A DNA stretch of 64,000 nt. It comes from Amycolatopsis benzoatilytica AK 16/65 (GTDB taxonomy: Bacteria > Actinomycetota > Actinomycetes > Mycobacteriales > Pseudonocardiaceae). The position numbers were made by a program, and so were the translations under genes. The DNA is taken from positions 3,485,778-3,549,777 of the forward strand of contig NZ_KB912942.1 in NCBI RefSeq assembly GCF_000383915.1, written 5' to 3'. Shown one piece after another: positions 8,214 through 17,298 of this stretch (positions within the stretch are counted from its first letter, which is position 1; every line of letters starts with the position of its first letter). The notes below the pieces were generated by a model. The model saw nothing but the letters and a program-made list of their open reading frames with translations. It did not search any database and was not told the DNA's origin.

Positions 8214-8870
8214 ATGGCCCGGCTCCCCTCGCCCCCGGCGCGGTCGGCTCTGGTCAAAGGGCTGGACCGCGATCACGACGTGGTCGCGGTCCAGCCCGAG
8301 ACCCGGCTGGCCCGCATCTTCACCGCACACGGCAACCACCCGCAGCAGTGGAACACCTTCCGCTACACCGGCCCGCTCCCGCACGGCCGGTTCGACCAGC
8401 AGCATCCGGGCCGGGGCAGCGTCCCGGTCACCGACCCGGCGAACGGGGTGCTGTACTTCGGGCTCACCGTGCGCACCTGCGTCGCCGAGGTGTTCCAGAC
8501 GACGTCCACAGTGGACCGGTCGACCCGCGGGCCGCGGCTGGTCGTGGTGCGCCCGACCCGGGTGCTGCGGCTGCTCGACCTGACCGGTCTGTGGCCGACC
8601 CGGGTCGGCGCGTCGCAGGAGATCTCCAGCGGGCCGAAGAAGACGACCCAGGCGTGGGCGCGCGCGATCCGCGGGGCGATGCCGGACCTCGACGGGCTGT
8701 GGTACCGCTCGTCGATGGACGCCGGCGAACCCTCGCTGTGCCTGTGGGACCCACCGGCCGGCGCGGCGCTGCCGATCGCCCCGGACGTCCTGCTTCCGCT
8801 GGACCATCCGGGGCTCGACGTGCCGCTCGGCCGGGTGTGCGAAGAGCTGAACTACACGCTGATCAGCTGA
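8214..8870 (+). CDS. RES-domain protein, likely NAD+-degrading toxin
   Basis: 218 residues. The RES domain is visible: Arg34 in RLARIF, GRFDQQH at 58-64, LYFGLTVRTCVAEVF with Glu92, and Ser166/167 in WYRSSMDAGEPSLCLW. These match the Arg-Glu-Ser set of the family, whose studied members (for example MbcT) split NAD+ with phosphate. The ATG at 8214 has no clear ribosome binding site, so translation may depend on the upstream antitoxin message. The stop overlaps the convergent peptidase gene by 8 bp. Confidence 0.8.
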   Translation: MARLPSPPARSALVKGLDRDHDVVAVQPETRLARIFTAHGNHPQQWNTFRYTGPLPHGRFDQQHPGRGSVPVTDPANGVLYFGLTVRTCVAEVFQTTSTVDRSTRGPRLVVVRPTRVLRLLDLTGLWPTRVGASQEISSGPKKTTQAWARAIRGAMPDLDGLWYRSSMDAGEPSLCLWDPPAGAALPIAPDVLLPLDHPGLDVPLGRVCEELNYTLIS

Positions 8871-10791
8871 GGTGGCGCGACCACCAGTCCAGCACCGCCT
8901 CGAACCGCTGCACCCGGTGCCTCGGCTTGCCGGAACGGGTCAGCTCGTGCCCTTCGCCGGGGAACAGCAGGAACTCGGTCTCGACTCCGGCCGTGCGCAG
9001 CGCCACGAACTGCCGCTGAGCCTGCTCGAGCGGGCACCGCCAGTCCTGCTCGGAGTGCACGACGGCGAACGGGATCCGCACGTCCGCGGCGTAGGTCAGC
9101 GGGCTGCGCCGCCGCTGTTCCTCCTGGTCCGGGCCGACGTAGCCGTCGGTGAAGAAGTAGCCGATGTCGGAGCTGCCGGCGAAGGAGTCCCACGCGTTCA
9201 CCGCGCGCTCGCTCCACGCCGCACGGAACCGGTCTGGGTGCTTCGCGGCGACCCAGCTGGTCATGAACCCGCCGTAGGAGCCGCCCATGATGCCGGTCCG
9301 CGAGGCGTCCAGGTCGGGCCGTTCCAGCGCCTTGTCCAGCAGCGCGAGCACGTCGTCGACGTCGACCGTGCCCAGGTGGTGCACCACCGACGTGCCGTGC
9401 GCCTGCCCGTATCCGGCCGAGCCGCGCGGGTTGCCGAGCACGACCGCGAACCCGGCCGACGCGTACACCTGCGCCTCGTCGAACACCGTCCATTCCTGCT
9501 GGGTGAACGGCCCGCCGTGCACCACCCGCAGGACCGGATGCGGGCCGTCGCCGTCGGGCAGCACGAGCCAGCCGTGCACCGGGTACCCGTCCGGCGCGGT
9601 CGTCTCCAGCTCCACCACCTCGCAGAGACCCTTGTCCCGCAACGGCTTGGAGTAGTCCGTCAGCGTGCGCGGACCGTCCGCCGACAGCACCGCCAGATCG
9701 CCCGCGGACTCCGGGCCGGCCACGACCGCGACGATCGTTTCGCCGTCCGCCGCGAACCCGTGCACCGCGGACTGGCCGGCGTGCAGCACGCGCAGGTCCG
9801 CCAGCACCGCGTTCTTCGCGGCAGCCGAGACCGCGCGCAGCTCCACCGCGCCCCGGTTGCGGACCGCGAACAGCAGCTCGTCGCCGCGCGGCACCGCCGG
9901 ACCGGAGCCCGGCTCGATGTCGACGCTCTCCACGTCCGTCATCCGGCGCAGTTCCCCGCCGGGCGCTACCGCGTACAGACCGTTGTTCGACGCGACCACC
10001 ACGCCGTCCTCGTGCGTGGTGCCGAAGAAGTAGAGCGTGCCGTCCGGGCCGTACGCCAGCTGTTCCGCCGAACCGGGGCACTGGGCCAGCACTTCGGGCG
10101 CCCCGCCGTCGACCGGAAACGCGACCAGGTCGTCCTCGAGCGTCTCCACCCGGTCGAAGTCCCGCGGCACGACCACGACGACCCGCTCGCCGTCCGGCGT
10201 CCAGACCGGCCCGTCGACGCTGTACTCGCGCGGCGTCACCGCGGCCGGCTCGCCCGGCTCCTGTGTGTCGAGCACGAACAGCCGCCGCGGCCGGTCGCGC
10301 AGGAACCCGACGTTGTCGATGCGGTAGTCGAACCTTGTGATCCGGCGCGGGGCCTCGCCGCCGGGCTCCGGCGCGCGGCCCTCCGCGTCCTCCACGCCGT
10401 AGCGGCCCGGCTCGGCTTCCCGCGCGGTGAACGCGATCCACCGCGAATCCGGGGCCCACACCGGCTCGCCCGCGCCGAGCGGCAGCGAGGTCAGCTGCCG
10501 GGATTCGCCGCCGCCGGCGGGCATCACGTGCACCTGCGAACTGCCTTCCGCGCCCTTGCCGTCGCCGGTGCGCAGGAAAGCGACCCAGCGTCCGTCCGGC
10601 GAAATCGCCGGCGCGGAGTCGCGCGGCCCGTGCGTCCACGGCGTCTCGCCGCCGGACAGCGAGATCCGGCGGATCGAGCTGCGGTACTTGTCGGCTTCCA
10701 GGTCGGGGCTGCTCACCGCGGCGAGCAGCAGGTCCCCGCACAGCGTGGGACGGCCGGGAACGGCGAGGACTTCGATGTCAGCAGGACGCAT
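8863..10791 (-). CDS. S9-family prolyl oligopeptidase / acylaminoacyl peptidase
   Basis: 642 residues. The first 390 residues form a WD/beta-propeller-like domain with repeated GG.SRQLT-type strands. The C-terminal alpha/beta hydrolase domain has the nucleophile Ser in GIMGGSYGGFMTSW (about 505), Asp in VHSEQDWRCPLEQA and His in FPGEGHELTRSGK. No signal peptide is seen, so it probably acts in the cytoplasm on short or acylated peptides. The start ATG follows a TACGGT -10 box by 7 nt, so the mRNA is likely leaderless. Confidence 0.9.
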   Translation of the reverse strand: MRPADIEVLAVPGRPTLCGDLLLAAVSSPDLEADKYRSSIRRISLSGGETPWTHGPRDSAPAISPDGRWVAFLRTGDGKGAEGSSQVHVMPAGGGESRQLTSLPLGAGEPVWAPDSRWIAFTAREAEPGRYGVEDAEGRAPEPGGEAPRRITRFDYRIDNVGFLRDRPRRLFVLDTQEPGEPAAVTPREYSVDGPVWTPDGERVVVVVPRDFDRVETLEDDLVAFPVDGGAPEVLAQCPGSAEQLAYGPDGTLYFFGTTHEDGVVVASNNGLYAVAPGGELRRMTDVESVDIEPGSGPAVPRGDELLFAVRNRGAVELRAVSAAAKNAVLADLRVLHAGQSAVHGFAADGETIVAVVAGPESAGDLAVLSADGPRTLTDYSKPLRDKGLCEVVELETTAPDGYPVHGWLVLPDGDGPHPVLRVVHGGPFTQQEWTVFDEAQVYASAGFAVVLGNPRGSAGYGQAHGTSVVHHLGTVDVDDVLALLDKALERPDLDASRTGIMGGSYGGFMTSWVAAKHPDRFRAAWSERAVNAWDSFAGSSDIGYFFTDGYVGPDQEEQRRRSPLTYAADVRIPFAVVHSEQDWRCPLEQAQRQFVALRTAGVETEFLLFPGEGHELTRSGKPRHRVQRFEAVLDWWSRHLS

Positions 10792-10840
10792 GCCGCCGAC
10801 CGTACCCGATCTTTAGCAAGGCAAACGACCTCTTTTCCGG

Positions 10841-11806
10841 CTACTGGGCCCCGACCGCCCGCCGCTCGTCACGCTTGGCTTTGGCCAGGCTCAGCACAGT
10901 GGTCACGGTGAGCACCACGACGATGACGCCGAGGGACATCCAGTTGTTGATGTCCAGCCAGGCCGGCGCGACGTGGTACTCGTGCAGCGCGTGCACCACC
11001 AGCTTCGCGCCGATGAAGGCGAGGATCACCGCGAGGCCGTAGCTGAGGTAGACCAGCTTCGTGACCAGCCCGCCGAGCAGGAAGTACAGCTGGCGCAGAC
11101 CCATCAGCGCGAACGCGTTGGCGGTGAAGACCAGGAACGCCTCCTGGGTGATGCCGAAGATCGCCGGGATCGAGTCGACGGCGAACAGCAGGTCGGCGGA
11201 GCCGATCGCGACGATGACCAGCAGCATCGGCGTGATCTTCCGCCGGCCGCCTTCCTTCACCAGGTACTTGTGGCCGCGGTAGTCGTCGGTGACCGGGAAG
11301 AGCTTGCGCACCCAGCGGGTCAGCGCGTTCTCGTGGTACTCCTCTTCCTCGCCGCCGCCGCGCAGCATGCTGATCGCGGTCCAGACGAGCACCGCGCCGA
11401 ACACGAAGAACACCCAGACGAACTGGTTGATGAGCGCCGCACCGACCGCGATGAACACGCTCCGCATGGCCAGCGCGAGCAGGATGCCGACCAGCAGCAC
11501 CCGGTGCTGGTGGATCGCCGGCACCTTGAACGAGGCCATGATGACCATGAAGATGAAGAGATTGTCGACGCTGAGCGAGTACTCGGTGATGTACCCGGTG
11601 AAAAACTGGACGCCGGGGTCGTGCCCGGCGAAGAACCACACGCCGGCGCCGAACAGGACGGCGCAGCCGATGTAGAAGATCACCCAGCGAGCCGCCTCGC
11701 CGGTCGTCACCTCGTGCGGCTTGTGGTCGACGATCACCAGGTCCACGGCGATCAGCGCGAGCAGTCCGCCGACTGTCGCGAGCCACAGCCACAGGGGCAC
11801 GTTCAT
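10841..11806 (-). CDS. TerC-family membrane protein (probable metal exporter)
   Basis: 321 residues with about eight or nine helices. The family's acidic membrane motifs are seen as FTGYITEYSLSVDNLFIF and IGSADLLFAVDSIPAIF. TerC/Alx-type proteins are linked to Mn2+ export and to metalation of exported proteins. The start at 11806 has GGAGG 7 nt upstream, but that site is locked in a perfect 8-bp stem and lies downstream of a yybP-ykoY-like leader. Mn2+-dependent translation is therefore the likely control. Confidence 0.9.
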   Translation of the reverse strand: MNVPLWLWLATVGGLLALIAVDLVIVDHKPHEVTTGEAARWVIFYIGCAVLFGAGVWFFAGHDPGVQFFTGYITEYSLSVDNLFIFMVIMASFKVPAIHQHRVLLVGILLALAMRSVFIAVGAALINQFVWVFFVFGAVLVWTAISMLRGGGEEEEYHENALTRWVRKLFPVTDDYRGHKYLVKEGGRRKITPMLLVIVAIGSADLLFAVDSIPAIFGITQEAFLVFTANAFALMGLRQLYFLLGGLVTKLVYLSYGLAVILAFIGAKLVVHALHEYHVAPAWLDINNWMSLGVIVVVLTVTTVLSLAKAKRDERRAVGAQ

Positions 11807-11813
11807 TTCAGGA

Positions 11814-11850
11814 ACCTCCGGATAGTGCGTAGCAGCAACTAACCGGAGGT
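11814..11850 (-). promoter_or_regulatory. hairpin sequestering the terC ribosome binding site
   Basis: On the minus strand ACCTCCGG (11850-11843) pairs perfectly with CCGGAGGT (11821-11814), which contains the GGAGG ribosome binding site. The upstream arm doubles as the 3' strand of the putative riboswitch P1 stem, so the two structures exclude each other. Confidence 0.65.
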
Positions 11851-11950
11851 CTCTTCCGCCGTTTTACCGGCCGGCGATGCCGGGAACCGCCGCGATATCC
11901 CTCGCACCGGTCACGTGTTGACGACATCGCCGCGAAGGAATACTCCCCTC
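11843..11950 (-). promoter_or_regulatory. candidate yybP-ykoY manganese riboswitch
   Basis: The terC leader has the family's landmarks in order: GAGGGGAGTA (11950-11941), GTCGTCAACAC (11925-11915) and AGAGACCTCC at the 3' end. GAGG and CCTC can close P1. The length of about 105 nt and the TerC target fit the yybP-ykoY class, which senses Mn2+. Ligand-stabilised P1 would pull CCTC away from the ribosome binding site hairpin and switch translation on. The assignment is from remembered consensus, not a covariance search. Confidence 0.65.
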
Positions 11951-12120
11951 ACAGCGTGTTCAGTCTGCCGGTTACCGGCTGCGAACGCCAGCCGAGGTTG
12001 CCCGCGTCACCGGACCGGCGGTGTCTTCTTCGTCACTCCGGGCGTCGGACGGGGACCAACACCGCGGGATCGCCATCAAATCCGTGTGAGCCCGGCTGTC
12101 CGTTCTCAGCAAAAGCCGAA

Positions 12121-12126
12121 TAACGT
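12121..12126 (+). promoter_or_regulatory. -10 box for leaderless hydrolase-ABC mRNA
   Basis: TAACGT ends 6 nt before the GTG at 12133, with no Shine-Dalgarno sequence. Confidence 0.4.
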
Positions 12127-12132
12127 CGCAGC

Positions 12133-15009
12133 GTGCCCCGAATTCCGCTCCCTCGCACCCGCGGCGCCCGGTTGACCGCGCTCATCGCCGTGGTGCTGGT
12201 CGCCGTCGCCGCGGTGACTGTCTGGGCGACCCGCGACCGCGGCCCCGCGCCGGTCCGGACGCAGGACGCGTTCGTCTCGATGCCCGCCGCCCCCGGTTCC
12301 GCCGACCAGGTCCGGATCGACACCACGACCTATTACCCCGAACGCACGCCCGCGCCCGCGGTGCTGCTCGCGCACGGCTTCGGCGGCGACAAGAAGAGCG
12401 TCGACCCGCAGGCCCGCGAACTCGCCCAGCGCGGCTTCGTGGTGCTGGCTTGGTCCGCGCGCGGGTTCGGGCACAGCACCGGCAAGATCGGACTGAACGA
12501 CCCGGACCGCGAAGTCGCCGACGCCAGCCGGTTGATCGACCGGCTGATCGCGAGTCATGACGTCGCCACCGGCGCGGGAGGCGCGCCGGAGATCGGCGTG
12601 ACCGGCGCGTCCTACGGCGGTTCGCTTTCGCTGCTGCTCGCCGGCACCGATCACCGGGTGCGCGCGCTCGCGCCGGTGATCACCTACAACGATCTGGGGC
12701 AAGCGCTCGTCCCCAACGCCGCCGCGGCGAACGGCCCGTCGGCGACGACTCCGGCGGCCGGCGCCTTCGCGCCGGACGGCGTCTTCAAGAAGAGCTGGGC
12801 GGGCATCTTCTTCTCCGCCGGCTCGGGTGCGGCCACAGCCGGCACGCCCTCCGCTGAGGCGCCCGAAGCTGGGCAGGCGACCAACGACAACGGCGGCACC
12901 GCGGGCAACGGGGGCAACGGCGGCACCGGGGGCGGCACCACCCCGCAGATCGCCGCGCCGCCTGCCGGCGCCCGGGTGCCCACGGCCGATCCGTGCGGCC
13001 GGTTCACCGCCGAGGTTTGCCAGGCGTACACGGAATTGGCGACCACCGGCAAGGCCAGCCCGGCGACCCTCGCACTGCTGCACCGCGTCTCCCCCTCTTC
13101 GGTGACCGGCAAGATCACCGCGCCGACGCTGCTCGTCCAGGGCGAGAGCGACACGCTGTTCGGCCTCGACCAGTCCGACGCGACCGCTCGGCAGATCACC
13201 GCGGCCGGCGGCTCGGTGCGCACGATCTGGTACACCGGCGGCCACGACGGCGGCACTCCCGGACCTCAGCTGCGCGCGAAGATCGGCGACTTCCTGTGGT
13301 CCTCGCTGACCGGACAGGGCGATCCCGGGCACGGATTCAGCTACGACGTGCAAGGCACCCTCCGCGCCAACGGCGCGCCGTCGGTGCGGACCGTCACCGC
13401 CGCCGCGTACCCCGGTCTGTCCGGCGCGGGCACCGAACGCAGGCAGATTCCGCTGAGCGGCCCGGTGCAGCCGGTAGTGCGACCGGCTGGCGCGAATCCG
13501 TCGGCGGTGAGCGGTATTCCCGGGCTCAACGGCCTCGCGTCCGGCGCTTCGCGGCTGGCTCCGCTGTTCAGCAGCGACCCGCCAGGGCAGGCGGCGCAGT
13601 TCGGCACCGCGCAATTCGGCAGCCAGGTGCTGCTCGCCGGATCGAGCACCGTCCGGTTGCAGGTCGCGGCCGATCCCGCGCATCCGCTGCCAGAGGCCGT
13701 GCTGTTCGCGAAGCTCTACGACGTCAGCCAGGACGGCACGCGGGTGCTGCCGGCGAACGCGATCGCACCGTTCCGGGTGAGCGCTCTGCCCGCCGACGGC
13801 ACACCGGTGGACGTGACGGTGACGCTGCCCGGCGTCGTGCGGCCGATCGACTCCGGCCATTCGCTGCGGCTCGTCGTCAGCACTACGGACCAGGCGTACT
13901 CGGTGCCGATCCAGCCCGGAGCGCTCCGGATCGGACTCGCCGGCGCGGCGCTCTCCGTGCCGGTCGTTCCCGGCGCTTCGGCCGGCGCGCCGGTCCCGGC
14001 CGGTCAGCTGATCGGCATCGGCGCGACGTTGCTGGCCGCCGCCGCCGCGATCACGATCGCCGCGATCCGGCGGCGCCGGGCGCACGACGTCGACCCGGAG
14101 CTGGCGGACACGCCGCTGGTGATCAAGGAGCTGCGCAAGCAGTACGCGGGCGGGTTCACGGCGGTGCGAGACCTCTCGTTCCGGGTCGAACCCGGCCAGG
14201 TGCTCGGCCTGCTCGGGCCGAACGGCGCGGGCAAGACGACGACGCTGCGGATGCTGATGGGCCTGATCACGCCGAGCGCGGGCGAGATCCGCGTGTTCGG
14301 GCACCGGATCACGCCCGGCGCGCCGGTGCTGTCGCGGATCGGGTCGTTCGTGGAGGGGTCCGGGTTCCTGCCGCACCTGTCCGGCAAGGCGAACCTGGAG
14401 CTGTACTGGGCGGCGACCGGGAGGCCGGCGGAGAAGGCGCACTTCACCGAGGCGCTGGAGATCGCCGGTCTCGGCGACGCGGTGCACCGGCGGGTGAAGA
14501 CCTACAGCCAGGGCATGCGGCAGCGGCTGGCCATCGCGCAGGCGATGCTCGGACTGCCGGAGCTGATGGTGCTCGACGAACCGACCAATGGGCTCGACCC
14601 GCCGCAGATCCACCAGATGCGCGAAGTCCTGCAGCGCTACGCCGCCACCGGACGGACCGTCGTCGTCTCGAGCCACCTGCTGGCCGAGGTCGAGCAGACG
14701 TGTTCGCACGTGGTGGTCATGCACCGCGGACGGCTCGTGGCCTCCGGCGAGGTCGGCGAGCTGGCGGCCTCGAGCGGCGAGGCCACGTTCCGGGTCGACG
14801 ACCCGGCCGCCGCCGCGGCGGCGCTGAAGAGCGCCGGCGGGGTGTCGGACGTCGAGACCGAAGGCGATCTGGTGCACGCGAACCTCGACGGGCTGCCGCG
14901 CGCCGCCGCGGTGGCGGCGCTGGTCCAGGCGGGAGTCGCGGTGGAGCAGGCGGGGCCGCGCAGGCGGCTCGAGGACGCGTTCCTGCAGCTGGTCGGAGAG
15001 GATTCATGA
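12133..15009 (+). CDS. fusion of exported S15-type alpha/beta hydrolase and ABC transporter ATPase
   Basis: 958 residues. A membrane helix near residues 13-32 is followed by an alpha/beta hydrolase of the X-Pro dipeptidyl-peptidase class: LLAHGFGGDKKS, nucleophile Ser160 in TGASYGGS, Asp in VQGESDTLF, His in YTGGHDGG. A Gly-rich insert (about 252-275) and a beta-rich C-terminal domain come next. A second helix (QLIGIGATLLAAAAAITIAA, about 628-648) leads to a full ABC ATPase: Walker [11 protein letters not shown] near 696, signature YSQGMRQRLA, Walker B LMVLDEPTNG and SSHLLAEVEQ. The predicted topology places the hydrolase outside and the ATPase inside. The stop overlaps the permease start (ATGA). 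Confidence 0.85.
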   Translation: MPRIPLPRTRGARLTALIAVVLVAVAAVTVWATRDRGPAPVRTQDAFVSMPAAPGSADQVRIDTTTYYPERTPAPAVLLAHGFGGDKKSVDPQARELAQRGFVVLAWSARGFGHSTGKIGLNDPDREVADASRLIDRLIASHDVATGAGGAPEIGVTGASYGGSLSLLLAGTDHRVRALAPVITYNDLGQALVPNAAAANGPSATTPAAGAFAPDGVFKKSWAGIFFSAGSGAATAGTPSAEAPEAGQATNDNGGTAGNGGNGGTGGGTTPQIAAPPAGARVPTADPCGRFTAEVCQAYTELATTGKASPATLALLHRVSPSSVTGKITAPTLLVQGESDTLFGLDQSDATARQITAAGGSVRTIWYTGGHDGGTPGPQLRAKIGDFLWSSLTGQGDPGHGFSYDVQGTLRANGAPSVRTVTAAAYPGLSGAGTERRQIPLSGPVQPVVRPAGANPSAVSGIPGLNGLASGASRLAPLFSSDPPGQAAQFGTAQFGSQVLLAGSSTVRLQVAADPAHPLPEAVLFAKLYDVSQDGTRVLPANAIAPFRVSALPADGTPVDVTVTLPGVVRPIDSGHSLRLVVSTTDQAYSVPIQPGALRIGLAGAALSVPVVPGASAGAPVPAGQLIGIGATLLAAAAAITIAAIRRRRAHDVDPELADTPLVIKELRKQYAGGFTAVRDLSFRVEPGQVLGLLGPNGAGKTTTLRMLMGLITPSAGEIRVFGHRITPGAPVLSRIGSFVEGSGFLPHLSGKANLELYWAATGRPAEKAHFTEALEIAGLGDAVHRRVKTYSQGMRQRLAIAQAMLGLPELMVLDEPTNGLDPPQIHQMREVLQRYAATGRTVVVSSHLLAEVEQTCSHVVVMHRGRLVASGEVGELAASSGEATFRVDDPAAAAAALKSAGGVSDVETEGDLVHANLDGLPRAAAVAALVQAGVAVEQAGPRRRLEDAFLQLVGEDS

Positions 15010-15944
15010 GCGACACCAACGGTTCCGGCGGGGTGCACACCGATCCCGCCGCGCTGCAGGAGCTGAGCGATCTGGCCACCGCGGAGCCGGCCGAGGTCGG
15101 CCCGGACGGCGCGGTCGCGGGCTACCGGGCCGATCGGACGCTGCGGCTCGGCGTGGAGCTACGGCGGCAGCTGCGCCGCCGGCGGACCCAGCTCGTGCTG
15201 GCGTTCGTCGCGGTGCTGCCGTTCATCCTCGTCGTCGCGTTCCAGATCGGGCAGTCCAGCCCGAACCGCCGCTCCGGCGGATTCGTGGACCTCGCGACGG
15301 CGAGCGCGCCGAACTTCGTGGTGCTCGCGTTCTTCGTGTCCGGCACATTCTTGCTGCCGATGATCGTCGCGCTGTTCTTCGGCGACACCATCGCGAGCGA
15401 ATCGTCGTGGTCGAGCCTCAAGTACCTGCTCGCGATCCCGGTGCCGCGGCACCGGCTGCTGCGGCAGAAGGCCGCGGTGTCCGGCCTGCTGTCGATCGCG
15501 GCGCTGGTGCTGCTGCCGGTGATGTCGCTGCTCGTCGGGCTGATCTGGTACGGCGCGGGCGACGCGATCAGCCCGACCGGCGACGCGGTCAGCTTCGGCG
15601 ACAGCATGCTCGCGCTGCTGCTGTCCACTGTGTACATCGTGGTGCAGCTGGCCTGGGTAGCCGGGCTGGCGCTGCTGCTGAGCGTCTCGACGGAAGCGCC
15701 GCTCGGCGCGGTCGGCGGGACGGTGCTGGTGGCGATCCTGTCGCAGATCCTCGACCAGATCACCGCGCTCGCGGGGCTGCGCAACTACCTGCCGACGCAC
15801 TACTCGTTCGCCTGGATCGACCTGATCTCCACCGACATCGACTGGACGAACCTGGCCAGCGGCGTGCTGTCGTCGGTCGTGTACACGACGGTGTTCCTGC
15901 TGCTGGCGGGCCGCCGGTTCGCACGCAAAGACGTCACGAGCTGA
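15006..15944 (+). CDS. ABC-2-type transporter permease
   Basis: 312 residues. A 50-residue acidic N-terminus precedes six hydrophobic segments (for example LVLAFVAVLPFILVVAF, LSIAALVLLPVMSLLVGLI). The cytoplasmic loop DTIASESSWSSLKYLLAIPV is typical of ABC-2 permeases working with NatA-like ATPases. The ATG overlaps the stop of the hydrolase-ATPase fusion by 4 bp, so the two are translationally coupled and should form one exporter. The transported substrate is unknown; the outward hydrolase suggests it is processed at the membrane. Confidence 0.85.
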   Translation: MSDTNGSGGVHTDPAALQELSDLATAEPAEVGPDGAVAGYRADRTLRLGVELRRQLRRRRTQLVLAFVAVLPFILVVAFQIGQSSPNRRSGGFVDLATASAPNFVVLAFFVSGTFLLPMIVALFFGDTIASESSWSSLKYLLAIPVPRHRLLRQKAAVSGLLSIAALVLLPVMSLLVGLIWYGAGDAISPTGDAVSFGDSMLALLLSTVYIVVQLAWVAGLALLLSVSTEAPLGAVGGTVLVAILSQILDQITALAGLRNYLPTHYSFAWIDLISTDIDWTNLASGVLSSVVYTTVFLLLAGRRFARKDVTS

Positions 15945-15957
15945 GCCGGATGTCCGG

Positions 15958-15963
15958 TACGGT
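15958..15963 (+). promoter_or_regulatory. -10 box for leaderless enoyl-CoA hydratase mRNA
   Basis: TACGGT ends 6 nt before the GTG at 15970. Confidence 0.4.
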
Positions 15964-15969
15964 CGGCGC

Positions 15970-16725
15970 GTGACGACCCACCTCGAACTCGATGCCGACG
16001 TCGCCGTGCTGACCCTCGATCACGGCCGCGGCAACACCCTGGACACCGCCACCTGCCGCGACCTGGTGCTGAAGCTCGAAGAAGCCGACGCGGCGGGCGC
16101 CCGCGCGGTCGTGCTCACCGGATCCGGCGACATCTTCTCCGCCGGAGTGGACCTGGTGACGCTCGACGCGGGCGGTGCTCGCTACGTCAGCGATTTCCTG
16201 CCCGCGCTGTCGGACGCCTTCCTGTCGATCTTCAGCTTCCCGCGCCCCGTGGTGGCCGCGGTGAACGGGCACGCGATCGCCGGCGGCATGGTGCTCGCGG
16301 CCGCGTGCGACCACCGGATCGCCGGCGACGGACCCGGCCGGATCGGAGTGACCGAACTGCTGGTCGGGGTGCCGTTCCCGTTGTCGGCGCTGGAAATCCT
16401 GCGCTGCAGCTACGGCACGACGCCGCTCCCGGCGCTCATCTACAGCGGGGCGACGCTGACCATGGCCGACGCGCTCGCCCGCGGCCTGGTCGACGAGGTG
16501 GTGCCCGCCGAGAACGTGCTCGGCCGGGCCCGCGAACTTGCCACCCGCCTCGGCGAACTGCCCGCGGAGGCGTTCGCGCACACGAAGGCGCAGGTCCGGC
16601 AGCCCTACCACGAGCGGATCGCGGAGAACCGCGTGTCCGACGACGCGCAGGTGGAACGGATGTGGCGGTCCGAACCCGCACTCGCGGCGGTGAAGGCGTA
16701 CGTCGATAAGGTGCTGCGGCACTGA
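15970..16725 (+). CDS. enoyl-CoA hydratase/isomerase family protein
   Basis: 251 residues. The crotonase fold is shown by FSAGVDLVTLD and VVAAVNGHAIAGGMVLAAAC (oxyanion-hole glycine), with the ALIYSGATLTMADALARGLV helix. The Glu pair of true hydratases is not clearly present: the first site reads TELLVGVPFP. It may therefore be an isomerase or another crotonase activity. GTG start, probably leaderless. Confidence 0.85.
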   Translation: MTTHLELDADVAVLTLDHGRGNTLDTATCRDLVLKLEEADAAGARAVVLTGSGDIFSAGVDLVTLDAGGARYVSDFLPALSDAFLSIFSFPRPVVAAVNGHAIAGGMVLAAACDHRIAGDGPGRIGVTELLVGVPFPLSALEILRCSYGTTPLPALIYSGATLTMADALARGLVDEVVPAENVLGRARELATRLGELPAEAFAHTKAQVRQPYHERIAENRVSDDAQVERMWRSEPALAAVKAYVDKVLRH

Positions 16726-16839
16726 CCTCTGCCCGGCCGGTGCCCGGAGACTTTCCGGCCTTGGCTGTGCCCGCACGCCCATTGCTTCGGCCGCATATTT
16801 CTGTGAAAGTCGAAGCGAGGGTCCGGGACCGGGGGTGCC

Positions 16840-17298
16840 TCAGTTCAGAGCGCGCCCCCGGGCCGGGGGTCCGCTTTTCGCCGGTTCGGCGACCGTCAGC
16901 GGCCCCTCCAGCTTGACCAGCTCCAGATCGGTTTGCGGGAAGTCGTCGCCGATGCAGAGCAGTGGCTCTCCGGCGACCTTGGCGGTGGCGTAGCTGTAGC
17001 AGTCGCCGAGATCCAGCTTCGCCGGATGACGCCCCTTGCCGAACTGGCTGAAAGCATCGGTGGCGGTCTCGCTGTGTTCCTCGGTGAAGGGCACGACCCC
17101 GATGCGGTTGTCCTGGACGAACCGGGCCAGGGCCAGCCTGCCTCGGGAACCGAGCCGCACCGTCAGGACAACGCCCACCTCCACCAAGGTCGGCGCGCCG
17201 ATTCTCGGCGCGGTCGCCTCCGCGAGCCGTTCTTCGAGTCGATCGTGGCCCGGCTCGCGCAGGAGAATCGCGACGATCGCGGAGCTGTCGATGATCAC
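16840..17298 (-). CDS. vapC: VapC-like PIN-domain toxin
   Basis: 152 residues. PIN acidic residues are all present: Asp4 in IIDSSAIV, Glu40 in TLVEVGVVL, Asp96/Asp99 in KLDLGDCYSYA and Asp118 in LCIGDDF. VapC toxins are Mg2+-dependent RNases that cut specific RNAs; the target is unknown. The GTG start overlaps the vapB stop (GTGA), the standard antitoxin-first layout. Confidence 0.9.
   Translation of the reverse strand: MIIDSSAIVAILLREPGHDRLEERLAEATAPRIGAPTLVEVGVVLTVRLGSRGRLALARFVQDNRIGVVPFTEEHSETATDAFSQFGKGRHPAKLDLGDCYSYATAKVAGEPLLCIGDDFPQTDLELVKLEGPLTVAEPAKSGPPARGRALN

Noticed and set aside
8872..10911. Plus-strand 679-codon frame opposite the S9 peptidase
   Set aside because: Its composition is that of an antisense shadow; the opposite strand has all catalytic motifs of an S9 peptidase.
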